Part shown: one piece after another, positions 42,945 to 53,200 of the stretch
How the letters are laid out: each line of letters begins with the position of its first letter
Position numbering within the stretch: the first letter of the stretch is position 1
From: Saprospiraceae bacterium UBA6168
GTDB lineage: Bacteria; Bacteroidota; Bacteroidia; Chitinophagales; Saprospiraceae
Assembly: GCA_002435785.1 (NCBI GenBank)
Contig: DIUC01000033.1
Span: forward strand, 50,851 to 114,850
DNA length: 64,000 bases
Direction of reading: 5' to 3'
The notes under the pieces: model-generated
Told to the model about the DNA's origin: nothing
Seen by the model: the letters and a program-made list of their open reading frames with translations, nothing else
Databases searched by the model: none
Translations under genes and position numbers: made by a program

Positions 42945-45900
42945 ATGGCAAACGACACAAAATCAAAAAGCCTGGCACTTGCCTGTGGGTTGGTCATTTA
43001 CTTGGCCATCCCTGCCGCTTCGCAAACCACCAGTTGCCCCGGCAGCTTGGGCCCGAACGTTTTTCCGAACGGCGACCTTGGCGCAGGCACTGACAACGTA
43101 TTGGCCACAGACCCCGGCATAGCGCCCGGCTACCTCTACACCACGGTGCCGCCCCCTGTGGATGGTGCCTATTGTCTCGCCAACAGCACCGACGGCTGGA
43201 CCTGGTTCGCCGAGCTTTTTTGGCTCGACATCGGCGACAACAGCCCCGACCCTAACGGTTACATGATGGTCGTGAACGCCGACTACCAACCCGGCATTTT
43301 TTACGAGCGAACCGTCAGCGTTTGCCAAAACACACCTTATATTTTCTCTGCCGACATCATCAACCTGTTTTTGCCACAGTTCCCGGACGCCATCCTCCCC
43401 AATGTTGATTTTTTGATGGACGGCAACGTGGTCTTCTCCACAGGCAACATCCCCATGGACGAGCAATGGCATACTTATGAGTTTGCCTTCTCGCCAGCGC
43501 CCGGTGCCTCTCAGTTCACTTTTTCGCTGCGCAACAATGCCCCCGGCGGGTTCGGCAACGACCTCGCCATTGACAACATTTCGCTTCGGTTTTGTGGCCC
43601 AAAAATCACCTTGCCCCAAGTGGTGGCGCTCTGCGACGGCTCGCTCCTGCTCCAACCGGTTTTTGAGGGCAGTCCTTGGCAGCAAGCCTTTTACCAGTGG
43701 CAAACGAGCATGGACAACGGCCAAAACTGGAGCAACTTGCCCGGAGCCAACAGCCCCAACCTCACCCAGGGCAGCCCGCAGGCGGGGCAACTTTTTCGGC
43801 TGCTGATGGCCGGTACGCCCGACAACCTTGGCGACCCATTTTGCAGGGCAGTTTCCAATACTGTCGCCATTGAAGTGCCTGTTTACCAATCCTTTATCTC
43901 ATTGGCGATATGTGAGGGGGAGGCGGTGCAAGTGGGCGGAGAGTGGTTCTCGAACCCCGGCCAACACACCGTCGCACTGGCAACCGATGAGGGCTGTGAC
44001 AGCCTCATCACCCTCGAACTTTCCGTGTTGCCGACTCATTTTGTTGAAACAAGCGCAACCCACTGTTTTGGCGACGGCGTTTGGTTTGGGGGGCAATGGT
44101 TGACTGCCTCGGGCGATTATTCCCAGCATCTTGTCAACCAAATCGGCTGCGACAGTACGGTGGTACTACACTTAGACATTTTGCCGCAGGTGGAAACAAA
44201 CCTTGTGGCACACATTTGCCAAGGCGGAAGCTATCATTTTGGCAACCAACAAATTGCAGCGGCAGGTCAGTACACGCAATTGCTGCAAACCTCCAGTGGC
44301 TGCGACAGTCTCGTGATCTTGGCCTTGTCGGTGCTGCCCATTTTCCAGACCGACTTGACGGCCACCATTTGCGAGGGCGAGCAGTTTGCCTTCGGCAACC
44401 AATTGCTCGAAACCCCCGGCGTTTATAGCCGGAGCTTGCATACATGGCAGGGCTGCGACAGCCTCGTGACCTTGGCCTTGTCGGTGCTACCCGTTTACCA
44501 GACCAACCTGACGGCCACCATTTGCGAGGGCGAGCAATTTGCCTTTGGCAACCAGTTGCTCGAAGCCTCAGGCATGTACAGCCGGAGCTTGCATACATGG
44601 CAGGGCTGCGACAGCCTCGTGACCTTGGCCTTGTCGGTGCTGCCCGTTTTTCAAACCAATTTGGCTACCACGATTTGCGAGGGCGAGCAATTTGCCTTCG
44701 GCAATCAGTTAATCCAAGTCTCTGGCGTGTACAGTCAAAGCTTGCAGACATGGCAGGGCTGCGACAGCCTCGTGACCTTGACTTTGTCGGTGCTCCCCGT
44801 TGAGAATAGCATCAGTTTCGTTGAGCTATGCGAAGGCGAGCTATTCAATGGGGTGGTTTGCACGCAGAATACCGTGGTTTTCGATACACTTCCGGCAATG
44901 GGGAGCGGCTGCGATAGCATCGTCCAAAGGCAAATCACGGTTTGGCCGAAGGCAAATGAGGAACTGCAAGCCGTGCGGTGCTGGGGCGAGCCGTTTGAGG
45001 GTATCCGGGTTTTCAGCGACACGTTGCTGGTGCTGCAAGGCCAGACTTGGCATGGCTGCGACAGTTTCACGGTTTGCACCATTGCCGTCCACGACCAACT
45101 TTTTCCGACGATAACGGCCCCACAAATATTCTGTTCCGGCGAGAAAGCGGCAATGACCGTCGGGGAATTTTCAAGTTACCAATGGTCAACTGGTAGCACA
45201 GCGGCTCAAATCGAGGTGCAGCATGGTGGCCAATACGGAGTCACCGTGACAGACGGCAATGGTTGCTCAGGCGTTGCCAGTCATCAGCTCGAAGTTTCGG
45301 CGATGCAGGTGCAAGTGCAGTCGGTGAGGCCCAAGTGTACGGGCGAGCAAAATGGAGAGTTGAACTTGAATGTGGCAGGTGGGAAGGCCCCCTATTTGGC
45401 CTCATTGAATGGTGGTGCCTTTCAGGAAAAAGTCCATTTCATGGGCTTGAAATCGGGCGATTACCATGTGCAATTGCGGGACCAAGCTGCCTGCGAGGTG
45501 GAGCAAGTGCATTACCTGCCCGAACCCTCGGTTTTTGAACTTGAGGTGCTGCAGGACACGACGCTCCAACTTGGCGAAATGGTGGATTTGAAGGTGGTTT
45601 CGTCGCTGCCCATTTTGACATATTTCTGGTCGCCAGCGCATGGACTGAGTTGCAACGATTGCCCATCACCAACTGCCCAGCCCCTGACGACGACCCTCTA
45701 TCAGCTATTTGCTTTGAGTGGAAATGGCTGCACTGCCGAGGGGCAAGCCTTGTTGGTGGTGCGCAAGCCGGACGATGTTTATGTGCCAAATGCTTTCTCG
45801 CCGAATGGCGACGGCATCAATGATTTCTTTACCTTATATCCCGGGCGCAGTGTCCTGAAAATCAAGCAGTTAATCATCTTCGACAGATGGGGGGAGCAGG

Positions 45901-46064
45901 TTTTCGGAATATGGAATGCGCCGCCTTACCACCATTCCACGCACTGGCACGGCGACCTGCGAGGTATGCCGATGCAGCCGGGGGTTTTCGTTTGGATGGC
46001 GGAAATCGAATACATTGATGGCCATACAAAGCTGCTAAAAGGGGATTTGCAATTGGTACGGTAA
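42945..46064 (+). CDS. Giant type IX (type B sorting) secreted repeat protein
   Basis: A 1,039-residue secreted protein: signal peptide (ACGLVIYLAIPAASQ), a jelly-roll-like domain (residues ~25-220, ending IDNISLRFCG) typical of carbohydrate-binding modules, an Ig-like segment, then about eight ~50-residue repeats of the form CEGEQFAFGNQLL...WQGCDSLVTLALSVLP, each with two Cys, then a SprB-like segment and a C-terminal gliding-motility-associated CHU_C type B sorting domain (VPNAFSPNGDGINDFF ... IFDRWGEQVF). It should be an outer-surface adhesin-like protein. The central repeats at 44340-44800 are nearly identical at DNA level with a 153-bp period. Confidence 0.88.
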   Translation: MANDTKSKSLALACGLVIYLAIPAASQTTSCPGSLGPNVFPNGDLGAGTDNVLATDPGIAPGYLYTTVPPPVDGAYCLANSTDGWTWFAELFWLDIGDNSPDPNGYMMVVNADYQPGIFYERTVSVCQNTPYIFSADIINLFLPQFPDAILPNVDFLMDGNVVFSTGNIPMDEQWHTYEFAFSPAPGASQFTFSLRNNAPGGFGNDLAIDNISLRFCGPKITLPQVVALCDGSLLLQPVFEGSPWQQAFYQWQTSMDNGQNWSNLPGANSPNLTQGSPQAGQLFRLLMAGTPDNLGDPFCRAVSNTVAIEVPVYQSFISLAICEGEAVQVGGEWFSNPGQHTVALATDEGCDSLITLELSVLPTHFVETSATHCFGDGVWFGGQWLTASGDYSQHLVNQIGCDSTVVLHLDILPQVETNLVAHICQGGSYHFGNQQIAAAGQYTQLLQTSSGCDSLVILALSVLPIFQTDLTATICEGEQFAFGNQLLETPGVYSRSLHTWQGCDSLVTLALSVLPVYQTNLTATICEGEQFAFGNQLLEASGMYSRSLHTWQGCDSLVTLALSVLPVFQTNLATTICEGEQFAFGNQLIQVSGVYSQSLQTWQGCDSLVTLTLSVLPVENSISFVELCEGELFNGVVCTQNTVVFDTLPAMGSGCDSIVQRQITVWPKANEELQAVRCWGEPFEGIRVFSDTLLVLQGQTWHGCDSFTVCTIAVHDQLFPTITAPQIFCSGEKAAMTVGEFSSYQWSTGSTAAQIEVQHGGQYGVTVTDGNGCSGVASHQLEVSAMQVQVQSVRPKCTGEQNGELNLNVAGGKAPYLASLNGGAFQEKVHFMGLKSGDYHVQLRDQAACEVEQVHYLPEPSVFELEVLQDTTLQLGEMVDLKVVSSLPILTYFWSPAHGLSCNDCPSPTAQPLTTTLYQLFALSGNGCTAEGQALLVVRKPDDVYVPNAFSPNGDGINDFFTLYPGRSVLKIKQLIIFDRWGEQVFGIWNAPPYHHSTHWHGDLRGMPMQPGVFVWMAEIEYIDGHTKLLKGDLQLVR
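44341..44799. repeat. 153-bp tandem repeats within the adhesin-like gene
   Basis: Three consecutive units with a period of exactly 153 bp (equivalent positions 44453, 44606, 44759), including the block GGCTGCGACAGCCTCGTGAC identical in each. Older, more diverged copies flank them at protein level. Confidence 0.8.
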
Positions 46065-46069
46065 TAAAC

Positions 46070-47536
46070 TCACCTTCTCCACCAAGCTGATTCCTCTGTT
46101 GCTGGCACATTCAATTGCAGCTTTTCTGCCAAATAGAGTCGCATTGCCAGCATGGCAGCCACTTCATGTTCGGCGGTATCCCCTGCGCTGATGGCATCCT
46201 TGGTGAAGTAGTTTTTGACGAAATGGGTATCGAACTTGCCCGAAGTAAAAGCCTCGTGCTCCAGCACGAACTTGCCAAAGGGCAGGGTAGTGGCCACCCC
46301 TTCAATCTCGTAGTTTTCGATGGCTTGCAGCAGCCGACGAATGGCTTCGGGCCTGCTTTTGCCGAAGGCGACCAATTTCGCCAGCATGGGGTCGTAGTAA
46401 ATGGGGATGTCCATGCCCTCCTCAAAGCCGTCGTCCACCCGGATTCCCTCGCCTATGGGGGGGCGGTAGGTGGTCAGTTTGCCAATGCTGGGCAGGAAAT
46501 CGTTGTAGGGGTCCTCGGCATAGACCCTTAATTCCACGGCGTGGCCGCTGATGGTCAAATCTTCTTGGGAAAAGGAGAGCTTCTCGCCTCTTGCCACCCG
46601 TATTTGCTGCTCCACCAAGTCAATGCCAGTAATGAGTTCCGTTACCGGGTGCTCGACCTGCAGGCGGGTGTTCATTTCCAAAAAGTAGTAGTTGAGATGC
46701 TCGTCCACGAGGAACTCAACGGTGCCAGCGCCCGTGTATTGGCAGGCCAGTGCCACCTTCACGGCATCGGCGCCCATGGCTGCCCGAACGGCAGGAGTAA
46801 GGATGGAACTTGGGGCTTCTTCCACCACTTTTTGGTGGCGGCGCTGCACGCTGCACTCCCGCTCAAAAAGGTGGACGGTGTTGCCAAACGAGTCAGCCAG
46901 GACTTGGATTTCGATATGGCGAGGCGAGGCGATGTATTTTTCGATAAAGACAGACCCGTCGCCAAATGCGCTTTGTGCCTCGCTGATGGCCCGCTCCATT
47001 TGGCTGGCCAATTCGGCCGGTGCCTCCACGATGCGCATGCCTTTACCACCTCCACCCGCCGATGCCTTCACGAGCAATGGGTAGCCCACTTCCCGCCCTA
47101 CCTTAATGGCTTCCATCAAATCGCTGATGGCACCTTCCGTGCCGGGCACCATCGGGATGTCGAAATGGCGCACGGCATCTTTGGCGGCCAACTTAGAGCC
47201 CATGACCTCGATGCTCTGTGGCGAAGGCCCAATGAACGTGAGGCCCGCATTGGCGACGGCTTGGGCAAATGCAGCATTTTCACTCAAAAAACCGTAGCCT
47301 GGATGTATGCCGTCCACGCCGAGCGATTTGGCTACTTCGATGATTTTGTCCCCCAGCAGGTAGGATTGGTTGCTGGGCGGTGGGCCTATGCAGACAGCCT
47401 CGTCAGCAAAGAGGACATGGGGAGAGCGGCGGTCTGCCTCCGAATAAACGGCCACGGTCTTGATGCCCATTCGGCGGGCTGTTCGCATGACACGCAGGGC
47501 TATTTCGCCACGGTTGGCTACTAATATTTTATTCAT
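46070..47536 (-). CDS. accC: Biotin carboxylase (acetyl/propionyl-CoA carboxylase alpha subunit)
   Basis: ATP-dependent biotin carboxylase of 488 residues. The start NKILVANRGEIALRVMRTAR, the ATP-grasp glycine loop KASAGGGGKGM, and FLEMNTRLQVEHPVTE with the catalytic Glu/Arg are all intact. There is no biotinyl-carrier domain, so the carrier must be a separate protein not in this window. The C-terminal ~45 residues (AEHEVAAMLAMRLYLAEK) extend beyond plain AccC and resemble the Bacteroidota propionyl-/acetyl-CoA carboxylase form, so the acyl-CoA specificity is open. ATG 47536 is preferred over an in-frame TTG two codons earlier. It is convergent with the giant adhesin gene (5 bp between stops). 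Confidence 0.92.
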   Translation of the reverse strand: MNKILVANRGEIALRVMRTARRMGIKTVAVYSEADRRSPHVLFADEAVCIGPPPSNQSYLLGDKIIEVAKSLGVDGIHPGYGFLSENAAFAQAVANAGLTFIGPSPQSIEVMGSKLAAKDAVRHFDIPMVPGTEGAISDLMEAIKVGREVGYPLLVKASAGGGGKGMRIVEAPAELASQMERAISEAQSAFGDGSVFIEKYIASPRHIEIQVLADSFGNTVHLFERECSVQRRHQKVVEEAPSSILTPAVRAAMGADAVKVALACQYTGAGTVEFLVDEHLNYYFLEMNTRLQVEHPVTELITGIDLVEQQIRVARGEKLSFSQEDLTISGHAVELRVYAEDPYNDFLPSIGKLTTYRPPIGEGIRVDDGFEEGMDIPIYYDPMLAKLVAFGKSRPEAIRRLLQAIENYEIEGVATTLPFGKFVLEHEAFTSGKFDTHFVKNYFTKDAISAGDTAEHEVAAMLAMRLYLAEKLQLNVPATEESAWWRR

Positions 47537-47894
47537 TTTCAAAAGCGTTGGTAAGCAAATTGGGTGCAGTTAAGTTTTATCGGGGGTGGCAAAGCTACTT
47601 GTTTTGGTGGTTTGTGGAAAAATTTTGGGATTAAGAACGGGAGCGGTGTACAAAATTGGTTCTCCCCATTTTGGCAGGTAATCCGAATTATGTTCTGAAC
47701 AAGGCTGCTTATTTATGGATTGATGTTGGAGCGGCTGTTTTTTTCCTACTCTATATTTAGCTGTGTATTTCTTAAATGATTGATTCTTAAATAGTTGCAA
47801 AAAAAAATGTCATGGAATGAATCAACAAATTTATATTTGAACTCGTTAAAACACCTTTGAGAAAGAGAAGCTACACCTTTTACCATAAAATACT
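47537..47894. other. Intergenic region between divergent genes
   Basis: 358 bp between accC (leftward) and the MltA gene (rightward). A minus-strand TAGCTTTG box (47597-47590) could serve accC, although no -33 is seen. A 76-codon minus-strand frame (47570-47800) has no recognisable features. Confidence 0.45.
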
Positions 47895-49208
47895 ATGAGC
47901 GACACATCACATTCTTGTTCCAAGCAGGGCAATCAAGGCGAGGATTTGTTTTCTACAATGGGCAACGGAAGCAATGTGCCCGGCGAAACATGGAACTCAA
48001 AAATCTCCCATTTTTTTTCCAATAGCCTCCTTCGCAAAGCAGCTGCGGCCACCATCCTGCTTGGTGCCAGTATTTGTTTCTTGAATTTTTCAGGCGAAAA
48101 AGCTCAGCAACCCACTACTTGCCTCGACCTTCCCACTGAGGTGCATGCTTCCATTGAACGCAACGGAAAGCTCAAGGATGCCGACAAACTTGGCAAAATC
48201 TTCACCCAAACTGGATGGGATGGCTTCGGTTTTCCGGTGATTACAGAGGAGTTGAAGTTGGCTTTGCAACACCAAATACATGTGCTTGACAAAAGCAACT
48301 TGGCTGTTACCCGCAAAGTGGGCAACCTAAAAGTAACCTACGGAGAGCTTCGGGACGTTCTGGAATTGCTGGTTCAAAGGGTAGGGACACAGCCCAACGA
48401 CCTCCATCAACATTTGGAACTTTGGCAGACTTGGGGGGATGACCAACAGGGAAACGTCTATTTCACGGGTTATTTCACCCCCGTTTTGAAGGTAAAAGAA
48501 ACTTGCGACACCAAATATAAATACCCAATTTATGCCTATCCCAAAGCGTGGAAGGGCAAGTTGCCCACTCGCCAACAGATAGACCATCAGAATGTGCTCG
48601 ACCAGCACGACGTTGTGCTGGCCTATGCCTCCAACCCCCTTGATGTTTACTTCATGCAGTTGCAAGGTTCTGGTACTGTGGAGTTTGTGGATACTGGGGA
48701 GCGTTCGCTATTTCGTTATGCAGGCGAGAATGGCCACCGCTACCGCAACATTCAGCGGTTTTTTAGGAATCGGGGCGATCTGTCGTTGAGCAACCTCACC
48801 CCGGAAGGCATCAAGCGGTTCTTGATGAAACACCCCGAAAAAATGGATAGTGTGCTCCACTACGATCCCTCCTACACGTTTTTTGAACCAAAAAAAGGAT
48901 TGGCTAAAGGCTCCGCAAATGTGCCACTGATGGAGGAAATCTCCATCGCAGCGGATTCCCGTTACTTTCCATTGGGCAGCGTGGTATTGGCTGCCATGCC
49001 TGTTTACGAAAATGGAAGGATCACGCACCACCAGTACAAGATTTTACTACCGCAGGACGTGGGCGGTGCGGTGAAAGGGGCAGGCCACGTGGACGTTTAT
49101 TGCGGCAACGGGGCGCTTGGCCAAGTAAGGGCATCCAATCTTCACCACTATGGTAGGCTTTGGGTATTGCTCCCAAAAAAGAACGTGCAGGTGGCCATGT
49201 TGAAGTGA
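47895..49208 (+). CDS. mltA: MltA-type lytic murein transglycosylase
   Basis: A 437-residue protein: cytoplasmic N-terminal stretch, a hydrophobic anchor (LLRKAAAATILLGASICFLNF), then the MltA barrel (GNVYFTGYFTPVLKV, YAYPKAWKGKLPTRQQI, YFMQLQGSGTVEF) and the 3D domain (LPQDVGGAVKGAGHVDVYCG) with the catalytic Asp region. It should cut the MurNAc-GlcNAc bond forming 1,6-anhydro products. E. coli MltA is a lipoprotein; here an uncleaved or long signal anchor replaces the lipobox, and the N-terminal 40 residues are unusual for the family. Confidence 0.9.
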   Translation: MSDTSHSCSKQGNQGEDLFSTMGNGSNVPGETWNSKISHFFSNSLLRKAAAATILLGASICFLNFSGEKAQQPTTCLDLPTEVHASIERNGKLKDADKLGKIFTQTGWDGFGFPVITEELKLALQHQIHVLDKSNLAVTRKVGNLKVTYGELRDVLELLVQRVGTQPNDLHQHLELWQTWGDDQQGNVYFTGYFTPVLKVKETCDTKYKYPIYAYPKAWKGKLPTRQQIDHQNVLDQHDVVLAYASNPLDVYFMQLQGSGTVEFVDTGERSLFRYAGENGHRYRNIQRFFRNRGDLSLSNLTPEGIKRFLMKHPEKMDSVLHYDPSYTFFEPKKGLAKGSANVPLMEEISIAADSRYFPLGSVVLAAMPVYENGRITHHQYKILLPQDVGGAVKGAGHVDVYCGNGALGQVRASNLHHYGRLWVLLPKKNVQVAMLK

Positions 49209-49237
49209 GGATGATGTTTGGGCTTTTTCCGTTGCTT

Positions 49238-49909
49238 CTATTTGAGTTCCAGGCCGATTCTAAGACCAAGGTGGTATTGCAGCCAATTGGTCCTGTCATA
49301 AGTGCCGGACATTGTGCCTTTCGTCACAATTGCGGTGAAATCGTGCCAGTTCAAATTCGGGTAAAAACGCAGTCCAGTCATGGGTGCGACGGTGAGCAGG
49401 GGCGAAAGTTTGAACTCAAGGAACAGGTTTGTCCCAAAGTTCGGCCTGATGCTACGACTCTTATTGACAACTGTAACCTCGCTAATATCGTCCTTGGGGT
49501 GTTCGTACCGTTGCCTTACCATGGAGAGGGCCGACGACAACTGCAAAAAAGGGCGAATTGGCCTTTTGTTTCCAGATTTGTCCTTTGCGTTTCTCAACGC
49601 AAACTCAACATTGCCTTCCACTCCAATCGTATTTACTTGAAAATAATGTTGCCTGAAGACCGAATTTGCCAGCATCAGTTGCAGGGCGGGCCTAAATCGA
49701 ATCGAACCATTTTTGAAAGGAAAGGCATAGTCAATCACACCAGTGGTACCATACCGGAGAAAGTCAGCCCGGCGGTGAACAATGAAGTTTTCAGTAACGA
49801 CCTGCCATTCCGTTGCGTGGCCTTGCGTGCTCGCTGCGGTAATGCCAAGCTGCGCAGTCATTTGCGTCAACGGAAGGCAAACAAAGCAAATCAAAATAAT
49901 AGGCTTCAT
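49238..49909 (-). CDS. Hypothetical outer-membrane barrel-like protein
   Basis: A 223-residue exported protein (signal peptide LICFVCLPLTQMTAQ). The mature part alternates polar and hydrophobic residues in strands such as RFRPALQLMLANSVFRQ and FGTNLFLEFKLSPLL, ending with YHLGLRIGLELK, as in small outer-membrane beta-barrels. No family is recognised with confidence. It is convergent with mltA (29 bp between stops). Confidence 0.7.
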   Translation of the reverse strand: MKPIILICFVCLPLTQMTAQLGITAASTQGHATEWQVVTENFIVHRRADFLRYGTTGVIDYAFPFKNGSIRFRPALQLMLANSVFRQHYFQVNTIGVEGNVEFALRNAKDKSGNKRPIRPFLQLSSALSMVRQRYEHPKDDISEVTVVNKSRSIRPNFGTNLFLEFKLSPLLTVAPMTGLRFYPNLNWHDFTAIVTKGTMSGTYDRTNWLQYHLGLRIGLELK

Positions 49910-50169
49910 ACAACGGGATTGGTGGAGTGTTTTGGCAAGGAAAATGGTACTTGGTTTTTCCTTTTGTTGGTCGTCAACGTCCGTTAACGCAACTGCCAGA
50001 CGTAGAATTACTTTGGCTTATTAATTAACTTTTTGTGGCCATCGAGCAAGACAGCCTGTTGCCGATTATGCGTTGGGTAACCAAACAGGCACAATCTTGG
50101 AACTAAGATTGGTTAATGCCCAAACAGTTTGAAAGGCAAAGACAATTCGTTCATATTCTTAGTTTTGGC

Positions 50170-50177
50170 TATTTTTG
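50170..50177 (+). promoter_or_regulatory. -7 box TATTTTTG for the GH3-like/serine hydrolase gene
   Basis: Exact TAnnTTTG match 86 bp before the ATG at 50264; no good -33 at standard distance. The remaining 49910-50263 gap shows no other feature. Confidence 0.45.
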
Positions 50178-50263
50178 CGCCGGTTCGGACACCTGTATTT
50201 CATTCCCCGCAGTTTTTCGGCTATTTTTTGCAATAATTTCATTCAAATCGTGTCTCATCAAGC

Positions 50264-53200
50264 ATGACCTACAGGACAATCATTAAAACATTTGCGCTGT
50301 TGCTTCTGTTGGCAGCATTCTCCTGTAAGCGCCCGAGTGGCGTTGTCGAGGCATTGCCGCCGTTTGCAGGAACCGACACGTCGCAAGTGGATATCATACT
50401 CGCAGGTCTCAACTTAGAGGAAAAGATAGGGCAACTCATCCTCTGGGATGCCCCCATGACCGATTCAATTGCTCAGGCGGAAGTCTTTCAAAAAACCTCC
50501 GCCGGTCTTGTCGGCGGCGTTTTGTTGCACGACGTCCATTTAGCCACCTTCCTGTACGCAACGGATAGCCTCAAAAGAAGCGCATCCATACCACTATTTA
50601 TAGGCACAGATGAAAAGGTGTCACTTCACAACCAATTTAAAGGGCTGTTGAAATTCCCTTTGCCCGCTACTTTGGCGGCGATAGATTCTGTGTCCATCCA
50701 TGCTTATTTGGAGGAGAAATATGTGGCGGACTGCAAAGCCCTTGGTATCAACCTGACCCTTAACCCAACATTGAAGACCGATGTTAAAGCTGCGCAAGGG
50801 TTTGATTACCAAGTGTTTGAGGAAGAATTGCCCTTGCTGGACGAGCGGTTCGACCGGGTGTTTGAACAGTTGAAAAGCAACCGGATTTTGGCCATTGCAG
50901 ACAATTTCTCAAAGTTTGAATTTATTGAAAACGACTCTTTGAGGCGGATAGCCCTGAAAAGGTTCCAGACCAAGGTCAACATGGGGCTTGGTGGTTTCTT
51001 GGTTAGCAACTCCGTGCTTTCGCAGGATACACTGAAGGTTTTGCCGCCGACCTATCCAAAGACCTACCTGAGCAGGTTTCTTGGGTTCAAGGGGCTGATG
51101 GTTGTTCAATTGGCGCAAGACGAAGCCCCCAACAAAAAGCTTTTGGCTGGCGCCGAATTGCTGGTCACGAAGGAGGCCGGTGCCGTTTTCAAAGCGGTTC
51201 AAGCATTGCTCAAATCAGGTGAAATGACGGAACAAGACCTCAACCAACGGGTACGCAGGGTACTGCTGGCAAAGTCGTGGGTACATGGGGGCCAGCTTCC
51301 CATAAAATTGTCCATTTTACCACAAGACACCACGACGAACCAACCAGTCAAGTTCGTTTCGATTTCCGAAAAACGGCAACCTGAGGTGGTGAAGGAGTAC
51401 AAGCCTCGTTCACCCAATTTTGATGCAAAAGTGGACAAAACCGTCTGCTACTTCGAAGACCCACGCTGGGGTTTTTATGTCGGGAAGCTATTTGGGAATT
51501 CGGTGATATTGGCACGTGACCACCAAGATTTTTTGCCATTTAAGGGCATTTATGATACTGATTATCAAGTGTTTAAGTATTCCAAGCAACCAGCCAAGGA
51601 TTTTGAAACGCTCTTTTCAAAATACGCCAGATACCGAATAATTGACCAGCCCGTGCCTGCTTCTGGGGAGCTCAAACCATTGGTGTTCCAAAAGACAAGC
51701 AAGGTGCCAGCAGCTATCGTTTTTTTGGACAATGTTGACTTGAAGCCAGGTTTTCACAAGCAATTTATCGAAAGCATCAACGAGTTGGCAAAGCAATCGC
51801 AGGTGGTGCTGCTCAATTTTGGCAACCCAAAGAACCTCCGGTTTTTTGAACAGCCCGTCACCATTGTACAGATTTTTGAGAAGAACCCCTTCACGGAAGC
51901 TTATGCTGCCCAGTTGTTGTTTGGTGGGGTCAGGTCGGAGGGTCGCCTCCCTGTAACAGTGGATGAGACGATGGTATTTGGGGCAGGGGTAAGGCACCAG
52001 GCAGTTCGGTTGGCCTTTGCCGATGCCGAAAACGTGGGAATTGCCAGCGACCGTTTGGCGGGAATTAACGCCATTGCACAAACGGCCATCACCAATGGGG
52101 TCTTCCCCGGCTGTCAGGTAGCAGTCGCCAAAGATGGACAAATCATTTTTTCAAAAAGTTTTGGGCATTTCACTTACGGAAAAACTTCAAAGACGGTCCA
52201 AAACACGGACCTCTATGACATTGCATCCTTGACCAAGGTAGCATCAACTACGCTCGCTGCCATGAAATTAGTGGAAAACAAGGTGATTGATTTGGAGGGC
52301 AAAGTATCCGATTACCTCACTTTGCCCCCGGGAGCTGCGGTTGGCAATATCAAAATCAAGCAGCTATTGCTCCACCAATCGGGGCTGCAAGCCCAGATGC
52401 CCTTGGCCCGCTTTTTCTCCGGGAAAAATGTGCCAGCCAAGGGCTGCAACGACTATTTCTGCCGCAAGCGAAAGGGCGGGTACAACGTGAAAGTGGCCGA
52501 TGGGCTTTATTTCCGAGAGACATTTCAGGACACAATTCGCAAGCGGGTCTTTAACCTAAGTGTTTTGCCTAAGCCGCAGTTTAGGTACAGCGACGTGAAT
52601 TTTTATTTGTTGAAAAGCATCGTCGAAGTCAAGACGAATACCCCGATGAATACTTATGTTTTCGAGCAAATTTATCGGCCCCTCGGTCTGCGCAGCATTA
52701 CCTACAAGCCGATGGAAAAGTTTGCCCTGAGCAACCTTGTTCCCACGGAGCAAGACAACTACTGGCGGAAAACCCTCGTCCAAGGATACGTGCATGACCC
52801 TGGGGTAGCGCTTTTGGGTGGGGTAGGGGGCAGTGCTGGTGTTTTCAGCAATGCCGAAGATTTGGCCGTTCTCTTCCAGATGCTGCTCAAAGAGGGGGAG
52901 TATGGCGGGGCACAGTTTTTTGACAAATCCACCGTGGTGGAATTCGTTTCCGAACAAAGCGCAATGAACCACCGGGGCCTTGGCTTCGATAAGCCCACCA
53001 AGCGAAAATACCCGACCTATTCCCCACATGCCTCAGCTAAATCCTACGGCCATACTGGTTTCACGGGAACCTGTGCATGGGTGGACCCTGAGCAGCGGTT
53101 GGTCTATGTTTTTCTGTCCAACCGGGTGAACCCAAGCTCCCGGAACGGGAAGATTTTTACGGAAAATGTGCGAAGCCGAATACACGAAGTGGTATATGGT

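Noticed and set aside
42963..43889. 308-codon minus-strand frame opposite the adhesin-like gene
   Set aside because: Antisense to the signal peptide and carbohydrate-binding-like domain of a well supported gene.
44341..44799. Possible CRISPR array
   Set aside because: The repeats are coding, with a 153-bp period, within one open frame of a secreted protein.
46541..47524. 327-codon plus-strand frame opposite accC
   Set aside because: Antisense shadow of a strongly conserved enzyme gene, with no start signal or domain of its own.
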